Below, in pieces: positions 17,033-25,808 of a stretch of 64,000 nt of DNA. Below the pieces are notes generated by a model. The model did no database searches, was not told the origin of the DNA, and saw nothing but the letters and a program-made list of their open reading frames with translations. Where the stretch lies: NCBI GenBank assembly GCA_050260675.1, contig JBLNCN010000004.1, positions 5,915 to 69,914 on the forward strand, read 5' to 3'. This DNA is from JBBDIP01 sp050260675. GTDB taxonomy: Bacteria > Bacillota > Sulfobacillia > Fermentithermobacillales > Fermentithermobacillaceae. Made by a program: the position numbers and the translations under genes. Numbering within the stretch: the first letter of the stretch is position 1; each line of letters opens with the position of its first letter.

Positions 17033-17854
17033 ATGAAAAGCTCATCAGGCATCATCTTGGTGTTTGGAGCCCTCTTGGTGGTAACCTTTGCCGGCATCCT
17101 GGTCCACCAGGTCACGGGATATAGCTATCCGGTATCGTCGCCTGCTATGGACTTCGAGCTGAACGTGCTGGGAGACCTGTACGAGGCTGCCTTGCTGGTC
17201 CCGTTAGGGGTACTCGCCATCGTGGCCGTCCGCAAGGGAAACAGATACGCTCCAATCCTCATCACGTTCGTTACGGTCCATTTCACCTACAACTACGCGA
17301 TGGCTGTAACCGGGCGCCAGAACCTGTGGATCTTCGTCTGGATCGCCAAACTCTCATTGTCGGCTGTTGTCTTGTGCCTCGTATCCCCCATGCTGCCGGC
17401 CCCCGCCGGCCTCCGCCGGGGTCCTCGACTGGCCATGGCAGCCTATCTGGTCCTGGTTGTGCTGGCGTTTTCCGGGATGATGGGGGAGCGGCTATGGGCC
17501 AGCGCCTCCGGCCAGGCAGTCGACATGACTATGCAGCAATTCGGCTCTGTGGACTGGGGCGATCCCGTCCTTAGGGATCCGGTGGTCTTCTTCTCCATGG
17601 TGGTCCCGGCGATGGCGGCAGGGATCATTGGCCTCCTAAAGAAAGCAGAGTGGGGAGCCAAAGCCGCAGCCGCTTCCTGTACCTTCACGGTGAGTATCGT
17701 CACCGTGATCCTATTCACCGGTCCGCTAAAGGAGCTCCTGATGGCCGGGCGTGTCTCCGGACCCATGCTCGCGATGTCAGGCGTCATGCTGCTTGCCGCG
17801 GGACCTGCGGCGTGGTTCGTTACCTTGCTCACCAAGGAGCAGGCGTTGTCCTAG
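17033..17854 (+). CDS. Unrecognised polytopic membrane protein
   Basis: A 273-aa protein with seven or so hydrophobic segments and short loops, and no family I recognise. Segments include residues about 6-26, 50-68, 75-90, 100-120, 132-150, 182-205, 215-235 and 245-265. The first loop after the N-terminal segment is polar with a conserved-looking YPVSSPAMDFELNVLGD. There are no catalytic motifs to point to. The ATG at 17033 has GGGAGAG about 7 nt upstream; an in-frame ATG at 17000 has none. It is divergent from the FAD oxidoreductase. Transport or sensing functions are both possible. Confidence 0.7.
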   Translation: MKSSSGIILVFGALLVVTFAGILVHQVTGYSYPVSSPAMDFELNVLGDLYEAALLVPLGVLAIVAVRKGNRYAPILITFVTVHFTYNYAMAVTGRQNLWIFVWIAKLSLSAVVLCLVSPMLPAPAGLRRGPRLAMAAYLVLVVLAFSGMMGERLWASASGQAVDMTMQQFGSVDWGDPVLRDPVVFFSMVVPAMAAGIIGLLKKAEWGAKAAAASCTFTVSIVTVILFTGPLKELLMAGRVSGPMLAMSGVMLLAAGPAAWFVTLLTKEQALS

Positions 17855-17872
17855 AGAACGGAGGTGCCCAAG

Positions 17873-18088
17873 ATGCCGAGCATCAAGAAAGAGTATCCGA
17901 TACTTGAGTTCGACGGGTACAGCGACGCCCTGATCGATGCCAGCCGTTTCGTGAAGAAGGTAAATACCGGGGAGCATTGCGTCATCTGCTTCTTCCGGGA
18001 GGCGATTGAGAAAAAACTCCGTCTGGGACTCCTCCGTCAGTCTTGTGAGACACGAACACCGCCAACCACTACCGGGCACAAAAGGTAA
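17873..18088 (+). pseudogene. Truncated nucleoside phosphorylase-like remnant
   Basis: A 71-codon frame starting MPSIKKEYPILEFDG and containing PSRFVKK-like and EHCVICFFREAIEK segments. These match the N-terminus of the clostridial nucleoside (uridine) phosphorylase family, as remembered, which is normally some 250 residues. After AIEK the reading diverges into KLRLGLLRQSCETRTPP and stops, and no further phosphorylase sequence is found before the terminator. The RBS (GGAGG, 8 nt before the ATG at 17873) is intact. This is most simply an N-terminal fragment left after deletion. A short functional protein cannot be excluded. Confidence 0.55.
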
Positions 18089-18117
18089 GGACCCCCGATT
18101 CTGGGGGTCCTATCGTT
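18089..18117. terminator. Rho-independent terminator between convergent genes
   Basis: 8-bp stem GGACCCCC / GGGGGTCC with a 6-nt loop and TATCGTTT after it. It lies directly after the phosphorylase remnant and before the end of fhs, so it may serve both. Confidence 0.82.
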
Positions 18118-18181
18118 TCCGATTTGGAGCCTAGCGTCGCCGACTGGAATGCCGTCGGTACGCCGCTGACTGGGCTCCTGC

Positions 18182-19879
18182 CTAGAACAGTCCGACTACC
18201 CGGCCCTTCTCGTCGAGGTCCATATGAGCTCCGGCGGGATCCGACGGAAGTCCGGGCATGGTCCTCATCTCGCCGAGGAGCGGGTACAGGAAGCCGGCGC
18301 CCATGGACGCCCTGACTTCGCGTACCGTAACCCTGAATCCACGCGGCCTGCCCTTGAGGTTGGGATCGGCCGAAAGCGACAAGTGCGTCTTCGCCATGCA
18401 GATAGGCAGCTTGTCGAAGCCAAGCTTGGTGTAGCGCCTGATCTGTCTCTCAGCAACCGGCGTGTAGTCCACTCCGTCGGCGCCGTAGATCTTTCTGGCG
18501 ATGGTCTCGATTTTCTCCTTGATGGGCATCTCGAGCGGGTACAGGTGCTTGAACTCCGAGGGCTTCTCGCAGGCCTCGATGACAGCCTTGGCCAGGTCTA
18601 TTCCACCGGCGCCGCCGTCGGCCCATACCTTGGATACAACAGCTGAAGTGGCTCCGGCCTTCATGGCCCTATCCAGCACATACTGAACTTCCTTATCGGT
18701 ATCGGTCGGGAAGTGGTTCAGGGCCACGACCACGGGTACGCCGTGCATCCTCACGTTCTCGATCTGCTTGTCGAGGTTCTCGCAACCCTTGTCGAGGGCC
18801 TCCATGTTCTCCTTGGACAGCACCGCGGTGTCGAGGGGCTTGCCCGGGACGACGCGGAGGGCTCCGCCGTGCATCTTGAGGGCGCGGATGGTCGCCACCA
18901 GAACGGCAGCGCTGGGCTTAAGGCCGCTGTAGCGGGTCTTAATGTTGAGGAACTTCTCGGCTCCGATGTCGGCGCCGAATCCGGCCTCTGTCAGCGTGTA
19001 GTCGGCGAGCCGGGTGGCCATCATATCGGCCAGGATGGACGAGTTGCCGTGCGCGATGTTGGCGAACGGACCGGCGTGCACGAACACGGGGGTGTTCTCA
19101 AGGGTCTGGATGATGTTCGGCTTGATGGCGTCCCTGAGCAGGACGGTCATGGCGCCGGCGCACTTCAGGTCTCCAGCTGTTACTGCCTCACCGTCGTAGG
19201 TGTAGCCGACGACGATGCGCTCGAGACGCTCGCGCAGGTCCTTCAGCCCGGTAGTAAGGGCGAGGATGGCCATAACTTCCGAAGCGACGGCGATGTCAAA
19301 TCCGGTCTCCCGGGGGATGCCGTTCTCGGAGCCGCCGAGGCCGATTACGACCTTGCGGAGGGAGCGGTCGGAAACGTCGACCACCCTAGGCCAGGTGATC
19401 GACAGGGGATCCAGATGAAGCGGGTTCCCGTGAAGCAGGCTGGAGTCCATAAATGCGCCCAGCAGGTTGTGAGCCAGAGCAACGGCGTGGGTATCGCCGG
19501 TGAAATGGAGGTTGAAGTCCTCCATGGGAACGCACTGCGCGTAGCCGCCGCCTGCCGCGCCGCCCTTAATCCCAAAGACGGGGCCGAGAGATGGCTGCCT
19601 GATGGTATTGACGACCTTCTTGCCCAGCTGGCCCATGGCTTGACCAAGACCGATGCAAGTGGTGGTCTTGCCCTCGCCAAGGGGGGTCGGGGTGATGGCT
19701 GTCACCACAACGTACTTGCCCTGTGGCCTGTCCTTTATGTAGTCCAGGAGCTCCAAACCAATCTTTGCCTTGTACTTGCCGTAGTTCTCAACCATGTCCG
19801 CAGGGATGCCAAGCCCGTCGGTAATCTGGTTGATCGGCAACATCTTCGCCGCTTGTGCGATTTCGATATCCGACTTCAC
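18182..19879 (-). CDS. fhs: Formate--tetrahydrofolate ligase
   Basis: Cytosolic enzyme joining formate to THF with ATP, giving 10-formyl-THF for purine synthesis or the methyl branch of the Wood-Ljungdahl pathway. The 565-aa length is normal. Visible motifs are the P-loop TPTPLGEGKTTT (about residue 62-73), RQPSLGPVFGIKGGAAGGG split after GIK, the FTGDTHA segment, and the C-terminal GAGFLYPL and MRTMPGLPSDPAG region. The GTG at 19879 has AGGGGAG 6-8 nt upstream. The neighbouring genes hutI and hutH degrade histidine, which also feeds one-carbon units into folate, so the location fits. It is not proof of acetogenesis since no other pathway genes are in the window. Confidence 0.96.
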   Translation of the reverse strand: MKSDIEIAQAAKMLPINQITDGLGIPADMVENYGKYKAKIGLELLDYIKDRPQGKYVVVTAITPTPLGEGKTTTCIGLGQAMGQLGKKVVNTIRQPSLGPVFGIKGGAAGGGYAQCVPMEDFNLHFTGDTHAVALAHNLLGAFMDSSLLHGNPLHLDPLSITWPRVVDVSDRSLRKVVIGLGGSENGIPRETGFDIAVASEVMAILALTTGLKDLRERLERIVVGYTYDGEAVTAGDLKCAGAMTVLLRDAIKPNIIQTLENTPVFVHAGPFANIAHGNSSILADMMATRLADYTLTEAGFGADIGAEKFLNIKTRYSGLKPSAAVLVATIRALKMHGGALRVVPGKPLDTAVLSKENMEALDKGCENLDKQIENVRMHGVPVVVALNHFPTDTDKEVQYVLDRAMKAGATSAVVSKVWADGGAGGIDLAKAVIEACEKPSEFKHLYPLEMPIKEKIETIARKIYGADGVDYTPVAERQIRRYTKLGFDKLPICMAKTHLSLSADPNLKGRPRGFRVTVREVRASMGAGFLYPLLGEMRTMPGLPSDPAGAHMDLDEKGRVVGLF

Positions 19880-19958
19880 TAGATACTCCCCTTTCCTTGC
19901 CGATGTCGATGGGCGGACTAGCCCGCATTAAGAAGAATATCACAATCCCGTAAACTAT

Positions 19959-20201
19959 CTACTGGGGGGTCTTGCACGATTGAAAGATCCAGGCGGCAAT
20001 CACTCCGAGCACGATGAACACAAGGTCCGCCTTGCCCAGGCGAAACTTCTTGGGCGCTTCCTTCTTAACGACTTCGTCAGCCGCGGCATCCCCCATCTGG
20101 GAAAGCCTCCACTCCTCATACTCCCGGTAGTGGGGACGAAGGTTCTTCTCAAGGTCGGCCTCGCGAGGACGCCCGAATGCACCCCGTTCTCTCTGGCTCA
20201 T
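19959..20201 (-). CDS. Small unknown protein with C-terminal membrane anchor
   Basis: An 80-aa protein, highly charged in the first 55 residues (RERGAFGRPREADLEKNLRP) with one membrane segment near the C-terminus (ADLVFIVLGVIAAWIFQSC). This suggests a tail-anchored protein with a cytoplasmic domain. No family recognised. It lies between fhs and hutI on the same strand. The ATG has GGTGGTG upstream, a moderate site. Real gene status is likely from its composition and the tidy gap, but not certain. Confidence 0.55.
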   Translation of the reverse strand: MSQRERGAFGRPREADLEKNLRPHYREYEEWRLSQMGDAAADEVVKKEAPKKFRLGKADLVFIVLGVIAAWIFQSCKTPQ

Positions 20202-20286
20202 GTCTGCACCACCCTACCTATTCTTCCTCCACACGGACCGGGCAAGCCCTGCCGCAACGCTCCGGCCGCGTCGCCAAGAGCGCGGT

Positions 20287-21618
20287 TCACTGGCTTCGCC
20301 GCTGTCCCGCCGTATCCCTGTCCACATAGACGACCCTGCCGTTTTTGACCACAGTGCTGACCAGGTTGACTCCAAACCTGTACGGGATCTCTCCATAGTG
20401 GGACGCGCGGAAGATGACCGCGTCTGCGGGATACCCGGGTGACAAAGACCCTGCCTTCCCACCAAGCCCCAAGGCCCAGGCAGCATTCCACGTTGAGGCA
20501 ACAAAAGCCTCCTCCAGAGACATTCCCAGGGTCGAACACGCCAAAGTCATGGTGAGCGGCATGGACATGGCGGTTGATGTGCCTGGATTGAAGTCTGTCC
20601 CAATGGCGACGGCCACACCTGCATCCAGCATCCGGCGCGCCGGGGCTCCCGGATGCTTGCCCAGAAACGTGGAGGTCGCGGGCAAGAGCACCGCGATAGT
20701 ATTGCTGCCTGCCAGCGCTTCGATCCCCCGGTCACTGACCTTGATGAGGTGGTCGCACGAGACAGCGCCCAGCTCACAGGCCAGTTCAGTGGCGCCCGTC
20801 CACTCCAGTTCGTCGGCGTGGACCTTGAGTCCAAACCCCAGGTCGCGAGCCGCTTCCAAAATGGCACGGGTTTCCTCAAGCGTAAACGCCCCTGCGTCGC
20901 AGAAGACGTCCACGAACCTTGCCAGGTCGAGCCCCTTGACAGCCGGCAGCATGCTGATAACCTCTCGCACATAGCCGGCCTGATCGCCGCGGAATTCAGG
21001 CGGAACGGCGTGAGCGCCCAGGAAAGTGTTCACCACGCTCACAGCGTGGGACTCGGAACACCTGCGGGCAACGTGGAGCTGTTTGACCTCGTTCTCGGCG
21101 TCCAGGCCATAGCCGCTCTTGGCTTCGCAGGTGGTCGTCCCGAACGAGAGCATGGTATCAAGGAATCCGAAGGTCCGCCGTCCCAGTTCCTCATATGACG
21201 CCGACCTGGTCGCCGCTACAGTGCTGTTTATGCCTCCGCCCTTGGCTGCGATCTCCAGGTAGGAGGCGCCCTGGCACCTCATCGAGTATTCCTCATGGCG
21301 CCAGCCACCAAACACGAGGTGAGTGTGGGGATCGACGAAGCCGGGGCATACGACCCCTCGTCCGGCGTCGACCACGACGGCGTCGTCCTTCATCGGGATG
21401 CTGCGCAAGAGGTCCTCTTCGGGGCCGATGCCCACAACGACGCCGTTCCTGGCCGCGAGGCAAACATCTTCCAGGATCCCCAATTCCTTTGCGGCTGCTC
21501 CCCGCCTCGGCCGGTTCTCGCCGTCAAGGGTCAGGAGCTGACCGATGTTGCGGATCAGGAAGTCAGACTCCGGGAGGCCGGGCGGACGGCGCCCTGGCAT
21601 TCCAAAGAGTCTCTCCAT
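20287..21618 (-). CDS. hutI: Imidazolonepropionase
   Basis: Third enzyme of histidine degradation; hydrolyses 4-imidazolone-5-propanoate to N-formimino-L-glutamate. It is an amidohydrolase-superfamily enzyme of 443 aa. Metal-binding HTH is in DPHTHLVFGG, then the substrate segment CEAKSGYGLD, HADELEWTGA, and GTDFNPGTSTAMSMP near the C-terminus, all HutI signatures. An AGGGGG site is about 8 nt before the ATG. It lies 51 bp downstream of hutH on the same strand, so the two form an operon. Urocanase (hutU) and formimidoyltransferase are not in the window. Confidence 0.96.
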   Translation of the reverse strand: MERLFGMPGRRPPGLPESDFLIRNIGQLLTLDGENRPRRGAAAKELGILEDVCLAARNGVVVGIGPEEDLLRSIPMKDDAVVVDAGRGVVCPGFVDPHTHLVFGGWRHEEYSMRCQGASYLEIAAKGGGINSTVAATRSASYEELGRRTFGFLDTMLSFGTTTCEAKSGYGLDAENEVKQLHVARRCSESHAVSVVNTFLGAHAVPPEFRGDQAGYVREVISMLPAVKGLDLARFVDVFCDAGAFTLEETRAILEAARDLGFGLKVHADELEWTGATELACELGAVSCDHLIKVSDRGIEALAGSNTIAVLLPATSTFLGKHPGAPARRMLDAGVAVAIGTDFNPGTSTAMSMPLTMTLACSTLGMSLEEAFVASTWNAAWALGLGGKAGSLSPGYPADAVIFRASHYGEIPYRFGVNLVSTVVKNGRVVYVDRDTAGQRRSQ

Positions 21619-21669
21619 GCTCTGGACCCCCTCGCTTCAAATACTAGTCCTGTACTGGTCCTGCAGCAG

Positions 21670-23187
21670 TTAGCGAACCTCTGCGCCGGCCGCCTCCACC
21701 GCTCCGAGTAGCGCCCCGGATAGAATCAGGTCTCTGGCTCCGGTGATGTCCCCCGCCATCTCCCGGTCATTCTCGACAGGAGGGATCTTGAACCGCAGAA
21801 GGCTATATGCGGCGGCGCCGGCGGGGCTCAGCAACTCACGGTCCCAGAACTCCAGGGCCTGGCAGGCAGTCAGGTACTCGATGGCCAGTACGCTGGCTAC
21901 ATTTCCGGCGATGTCGCGGGCCTTTCTGGCGGCGGTAGTGCACATGCTCACGTGGTCCTCTTGCCCCGCGGACGTTGAAATCGTATCCACGCTGGACGGA
22001 TGGGCGAGGACTTTGCACTCGGAGCACAGGGAAGCGGCGGTGTACTGGATGATCATGAGCCCCGAGTTCAGCCCGCCGTGCTTGGTTAGAAATGCCGGCA
22101 AGCCCGACGAGGCAGGGTCCATGAGCCTGAAGGTCCTGCGCTCCGAAATGTTGGCCAGGCTGCAGAGAGAGAGCCCGAGATAGTCACCGGCAACGCCCAG
22201 GGGCTGTCCGTGGAAATTGCCCCCCGACACGACCCGGCCGTCCGGCAACACCAGCGGGTTGTCGGTGGCGGAGCCGCTCTCCAATTCGACCACCGACCGG
22301 ACGTGGTCCAGACACTGCCTGACTGCTCCGTGCACCTGGGGGATGCACCTTAGGGTATACGGGTCCTGGACCCGCACTTCTCCCGGCACAGTGGCCAGGC
22401 GTGAGCCGGAAAGCAGGGACCGCATGTTGGCGGATACGTCCCTCGCCCCGCAGTGCGGCCGTGCTTCCACGATGTGGGGGTCGAAAGCTGTGGTGACTAC
22501 AGACAGGGCTTGTCCCGATAGAGATGCAATCACGTCAGCGGAGCGGGCAAGCATGTAACCTGTGTTGATCGCAAGCCCCAGGACCGCCGCGGTGATCTGA
22601 ACGCCGTTGGTGAGAGCCAGTCCTTCTTTAGCATCCAGTTCAACGGGTGAGAGGCCCGCGCGCCGCAGGGCTTCGCCTCCGGGAAGGATTTCGCCGGCGA
22701 AACGGGCCAAGCCGCGACCGATGAGGACCAACGCGATATGGGACAAAGGGGCCAGATCCCCGCTTGCCCCGACCGAACCCTTTTGCGGGACCACGGGCGC
22801 GATCCCTTTGTTCAGCATCGCCACCAGCGTCTCCACTACGGCAGGCCTGACTCCCGACATCCCTTTGGCCAGAGCGTTGGCCCTAAGAAACATCGCAGCC
22901 CTTACCTCTTCGGGAGAGAAAGGCTCCCCGACCCCGACAGCGTGGCTCATAACCAGGTTTTGCTGTAGGGTCTTTATGTCGGCCCTGGAGATCGGCACGT
23001 CGGCGAACTTCCCGAAACCAGTCGTTACTCCGTAGACTCTATCTTCGCGAGCCACCATATCCTCGACGATGCGGCGGGAGGCCGCTATCCGCATAGAGAC
23101 CTCACCCGGTATGACGACTTCTGCCCCTTTTGCTACGTGGACGATCTCTTCAATGGACTTCGGACTCCCGTCAAGAACCACCGGCAT
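21670..23187 (-). CDS. hutH: Histidine ammonia-lyase
   Basis: First enzyme of histidine degradation, releasing ammonia to give urocanate. The 505-aa protein carries the MIO cofactor precursor Ala-Ser-Gly in GSVGASGDLAPLSH (about residues 140-153), the YGVTTGFG segment near 55, and LVMSHAVGVGEP. Length and motifs match HAL rather than the plant PAL type. It leads the hutH-hutI operon. The 5' flank to 23214 shows an AGGAGAT-like RBS but no clear attenuator. Confidence 0.96.
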   Translation of the reverse strand: MPVVLDGSPKSIEEIVHVAKGAEVVIPGEVSMRIAASRRIVEDMVAREDRVYGVTTGFGKFADVPISRADIKTLQQNLVMSHAVGVGEPFSPEEVRAAMFLRANALAKGMSGVRPAVVETLVAMLNKGIAPVVPQKGSVGASGDLAPLSHIALVLIGRGLARFAGEILPGGEALRRAGLSPVELDAKEGLALTNGVQITAAVLGLAINTGYMLARSADVIASLSGQALSVVTTAFDPHIVEARPHCGARDVSANMRSLLSGSRLATVPGEVRVQDPYTLRCIPQVHGAVRQCLDHVRSVVELESGSATDNPLVLPDGRVVSGGNFHGQPLGVAGDYLGLSLCSLANISERRTFRLMDPASSGLPAFLTKHGGLNSGLMIIQYTAASLCSECKVLAHPSSVDTISTSAGQEDHVSMCTTAARKARDIAGNVASVLAIEYLTACQALEFWDRELLSPAGAAAYSLLRFKIPPVENDREMAGDITGARDLILSGALLGAVEAAGAEVR

Positions 23188-23214
23188 CTCCAGATCTCCT
23201 TTTCTTATTGAGGT

Positions 23215-24531
23215 CTACCGCTCGGAATTCGCCTTTGGGCCCGCCTTGTCCCTCACGATGGTCCTGACGGACCTCTCGGGAAGGAGCGCGTCAAACTTGC
23301 GATTCACGTCCTCCAGGGTGAGCGCCCTGAGCGCCCGGCCATAGGAGAACACGTCGGTCCCGATGTCTTGCAGGTGAACGTGCATTTCGCCCACAGTGTC
23401 AAACGAGTCGAAGAGCGTATAGAACCGGCCTTCGGACGCTCGCTTGGCGCGCTCGAAGTCTTCCTCGATGACTCCTGTTTTCCGTACCCTCTCCACTTCC
23501 TCCTGCACCCTGGCGGCAAGTTCCTCCGGGCGCGTGGTCTGCGCCGCCACTGATGCGTAGGCGTAATCGGGCCAAGACTCGTAGGATGAACTGATCTCGT
23601 CAACCAGTCCCTCTTCGTAGACCTTGCTGAAGAACTCGGAACTTCTGCCGAAGAGGATGTCCATGAGAATCGACGCCCCCAATTCTCCCCGGACCAGGGC
23701 GGCGGTGTCTTTGGCCGGTTCGTCCTTCCACGCGATCTGGACCATTGGGACAGGCACCGGCAGCGATACCTCGGCATCCTTCCCAACTTCGGCGGTCTCA
23801 GCAGGGCGCTTTCTGTCCACGACCTTCCCGGGCCCCTTGCGCGCATAGCGCCGGATGTACTCGCCCGCTGCCTGGAAAACCTCCTTGGGGTCCAGATCCC
23901 CGGCCAGGTACAGGGCCATATTGGCTGGACGGTAGAAAGTCTCGTGGCAGAGGTACAGAAGGTCTTTGTTGATTGTGGCAATGGACTCTTCGGTCCCCGC
24001 TATGTCGATCCTGACCGGGTGGCGGAGATAGAGCGACTGCATGGTCTCCCTGACGAGCCGCGAGCCCGGATCGTCGTTGTACATGCGGATCTCCTGACCG
24101 ATGATCCCCTGTTCCCTTGCTACCGACTCACTGGTGAAATGAGGGGTCAAGGCCACATCGAAGAGGATCTCAAGCGACTCCTTCCAGGTATCCAACGTCC
24201 AGAACAAGTAAGACGTGTAGTTGTTGCTGGTATACGCGTTGCCTGACGCCCCGAGCTTGGAAAACTCGGAGAAAGCCTCGCCCCACTCCTTCTCGAACAT
24301 CTTGTGCTCCAAGAAGTGGGCGATGCCCGGCGGGACTTCCACCTGGCGGCCGTCCGGAGAGACGAAAGCGTTGTCGTTGGAGCCGTAGTGGACGAACATC
24401 TCGGCGTACTTGCGGCGAAAACCCGGCTTTGCCAGAACGTACACTCGGAGCCCGTCCACCGTGGTCGAGACTATCCGTTCCTTTACGAAGTCGTCGGAGA
24501 GAACAGCGACATCAGCCACTTGCGCCATCAT
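23215..24531 (-). CDS. M16 zinc peptidase, catalytic partner (YmfH-like)
   Basis: Pitrilysin-type metallopeptidase of 438 aa. The inverted zinc motif HFLEH is at about residue 70, followed by the conserved ASGNAYTSNNYTSYLF and the distal Glu region VAREQGIIGQEIRM. This is the active member of a pair like B. subtilis YmfF/YmfH, which acts as a peptide processing or degradation complex in sporulation-competent Firmicutes. It overlaps the upstream partner by 20 bp, so it is translationally coupled to it. The ATG pair at 24531/24528 is preceded by AAAGG. Confidence 0.92.
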   Translation of the reverse strand: MMAQVADVAVLSDDFVKERIVSTTVDGLRVYVLAKPGFRRKYAEMFVHYGSNDNAFVSPDGRQVEVPPGIAHFLEHKMFEKEWGEAFSEFSKLGASGNAYTSNNYTSYLFWTLDTWKESLEILFDVALTPHFTSESVAREQGIIGQEIRMYNDDPGSRLVRETMQSLYLRHPVRIDIAGTEESIATINKDLLYLCHETFYRPANMALYLAGDLDPKEVFQAAGEYIRRYARKGPGKVVDRKRPAETAEVGKDAEVSLPVPVPMVQIAWKDEPAKDTAALVRGELGASILMDILFGRSSEFFSKVYEEGLVDEISSSYESWPDYAYASVAAQTTRPEELAARVQEEVERVRKTGVIEEDFERAKRASEGRFYTLFDSFDTVGEMHVHLQDIGTDVFSYGRALRALTLEDVNRKFDALLPERSVRTIVRDKAGPKANSER

Positions 24532-25780
24532 CCTTTGCCCTTAGCGCGTAAACGGCCGCAAGTTTGACGTCCTGAGCGACCGCCACCACGTCGTCCTTGG
24601 TTACTCGCTCGATGCGCGAGACCAGCTCTTCCTCAGTAGCCGGCCCGCCCATGATCTCAGAAGTCAGGAAACGGCGCACCAGCGCGGACTGGGAGTCGCT
24701 CTCCGACCGGTAACGGCGGATGAGGCCCGCCTTGGTGAAGGCCATCTCCCTGTCCTCTATGTCGCCCCTCTTCATGGCCTCTACCTGTTCCTCAATGAGG
24801 CCCACAACCTTCTCGCGGTTTACATCCAAGATGCCGGCAGTCGCCGTTACGAGCCCCCGCCACGAGTTCAGGGAGCTGTCTGCAAAGTAGGCCATGGAGT
24901 GCTTCTCGCGGACGTTCACGAACAACTTTGAGTGAGGGAACCCGCCCAGGATACCGTCGTACAGGATCATGGCCGGCATCCGGGGGTCTCTTTCAGTGAC
25001 GCCGGTGCGGAATGCCGCGCAGAGTATGGTCTGATCCCCGGGGAGCGAGTCCTCGGCCATGACCGGCTTATCAGGCAGGGGAGGCGTCCGGACGTCCACA
25101 GGCTTTCCCGCCGTGTCCGAGCGCTTCCCCGGAAACTCGAGACTGGCTCGCTGCAGTATCCCGGCCAGTTCCTCCGCGCCGTCACCGATGGCGTATATGC
25201 TGATGGGGCAGATGGAGAGCTCATCTCGCCAAATCTCCCAGGTAGCCCTGGGGCTCACGGACGGCAGGTCTTCGAGCACGCCCCACGCGGGAAGCCCGCT
25301 GTCGTCTCCTTTGGACAGCTCCTCGATCATCCGGACCGTCGCGTAGCGTGGCCGGTGGTTGATGATGGAGAGGATGTCCCTCCGGTGCTCTTCCCGCTCA
25401 GTATCGAAGCGATCGGCAGGGTATGCTTCGCCATCGAGATAGGGGTTGGTCACAACATCCCAGATGAAGGCCATGGCCTTCCCCAGGCTCTGTCCCTCCA
25501 GGGACGGGACGTCCATGCCGAATCGCAACACTTGGGCCGGACCGATCTTGGTGGCGTCGGCCGACATGGTTGAGCCGTACATCCCCTCAAGGTGCCTTGC
25601 CAGGTCCCGAAGGGTGGGCAGGCGGCCCGTTCCGCGCTTAGCCAAGCGTGGTACCAGCGCAAGCGCCGTAACTGTCTCGCGCCGCAGCGGCGATAGGCAG
25701 AACACGTCGATCGAAAGCGTCTTCCACTTGTTCACAGGCAGGTACCGGTACTTGATCCCGGGGCCTACCTCTACGGTCAA
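24512..25780 (-). CDS. M16-fold protein lacking zinc motif (YmfF-like)
   Basis: About 422 aa with the same M16 fold but no HxxEH, as expected for the non-catalytic partner. Instead the corresponding helix reads ARHLEGMYGSTMSADATKIG. The YmfF-like start is TVEVGPGIKYRYLPVNKWKT. An open frame begins with a TTG at 25804, but the TTG at 25780 has AGGAGAG about 8 nt upstream and fits homologues better. It overlaps the M16 catalytic gene at its 3' end and follows the M24 peptidase gene by about 28 bp, giving a three-gene peptidase operon. Confidence 0.88.
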   Translation of the reverse strand: MTVEVGPGIKYRYLPVNKWKTLSIDVFCLSPLRRETVTALALVPRLAKRGTGRLPTLRDLARHLEGMYGSTMSADATKIGPAQVLRFGMDVPSLEGQSLGKAMAFIWDVVTNPYLDGEAYPADRFDTEREEHRRDILSIINHRPRYATVRMIEELSKGDDSGLPAWGVLEDLPSVSPRATWEIWRDELSICPISIYAIGDGAEELAGILQRASLEFPGKRSDTAGKPVDVRTPPLPDKPVMAEDSLPGDQTILCAAFRTGVTERDPRMPAMILYDGILGGFPHSKLFVNVREKHSMAYFADSSLNSWRGLVTATAGILDVNREKVVGLIEEQVEAMKRGDIEDREMAFTKAGLIRRYRSESDSQSALVRRFLTSEIMGGPATEEELVSRIERVTKDDVVAVAQDVKLAAVYALRAKDDGASG

Positions 25781-25808
25781 AAACCTCTCTCCTGACTCGA
25801 CCAAACGG

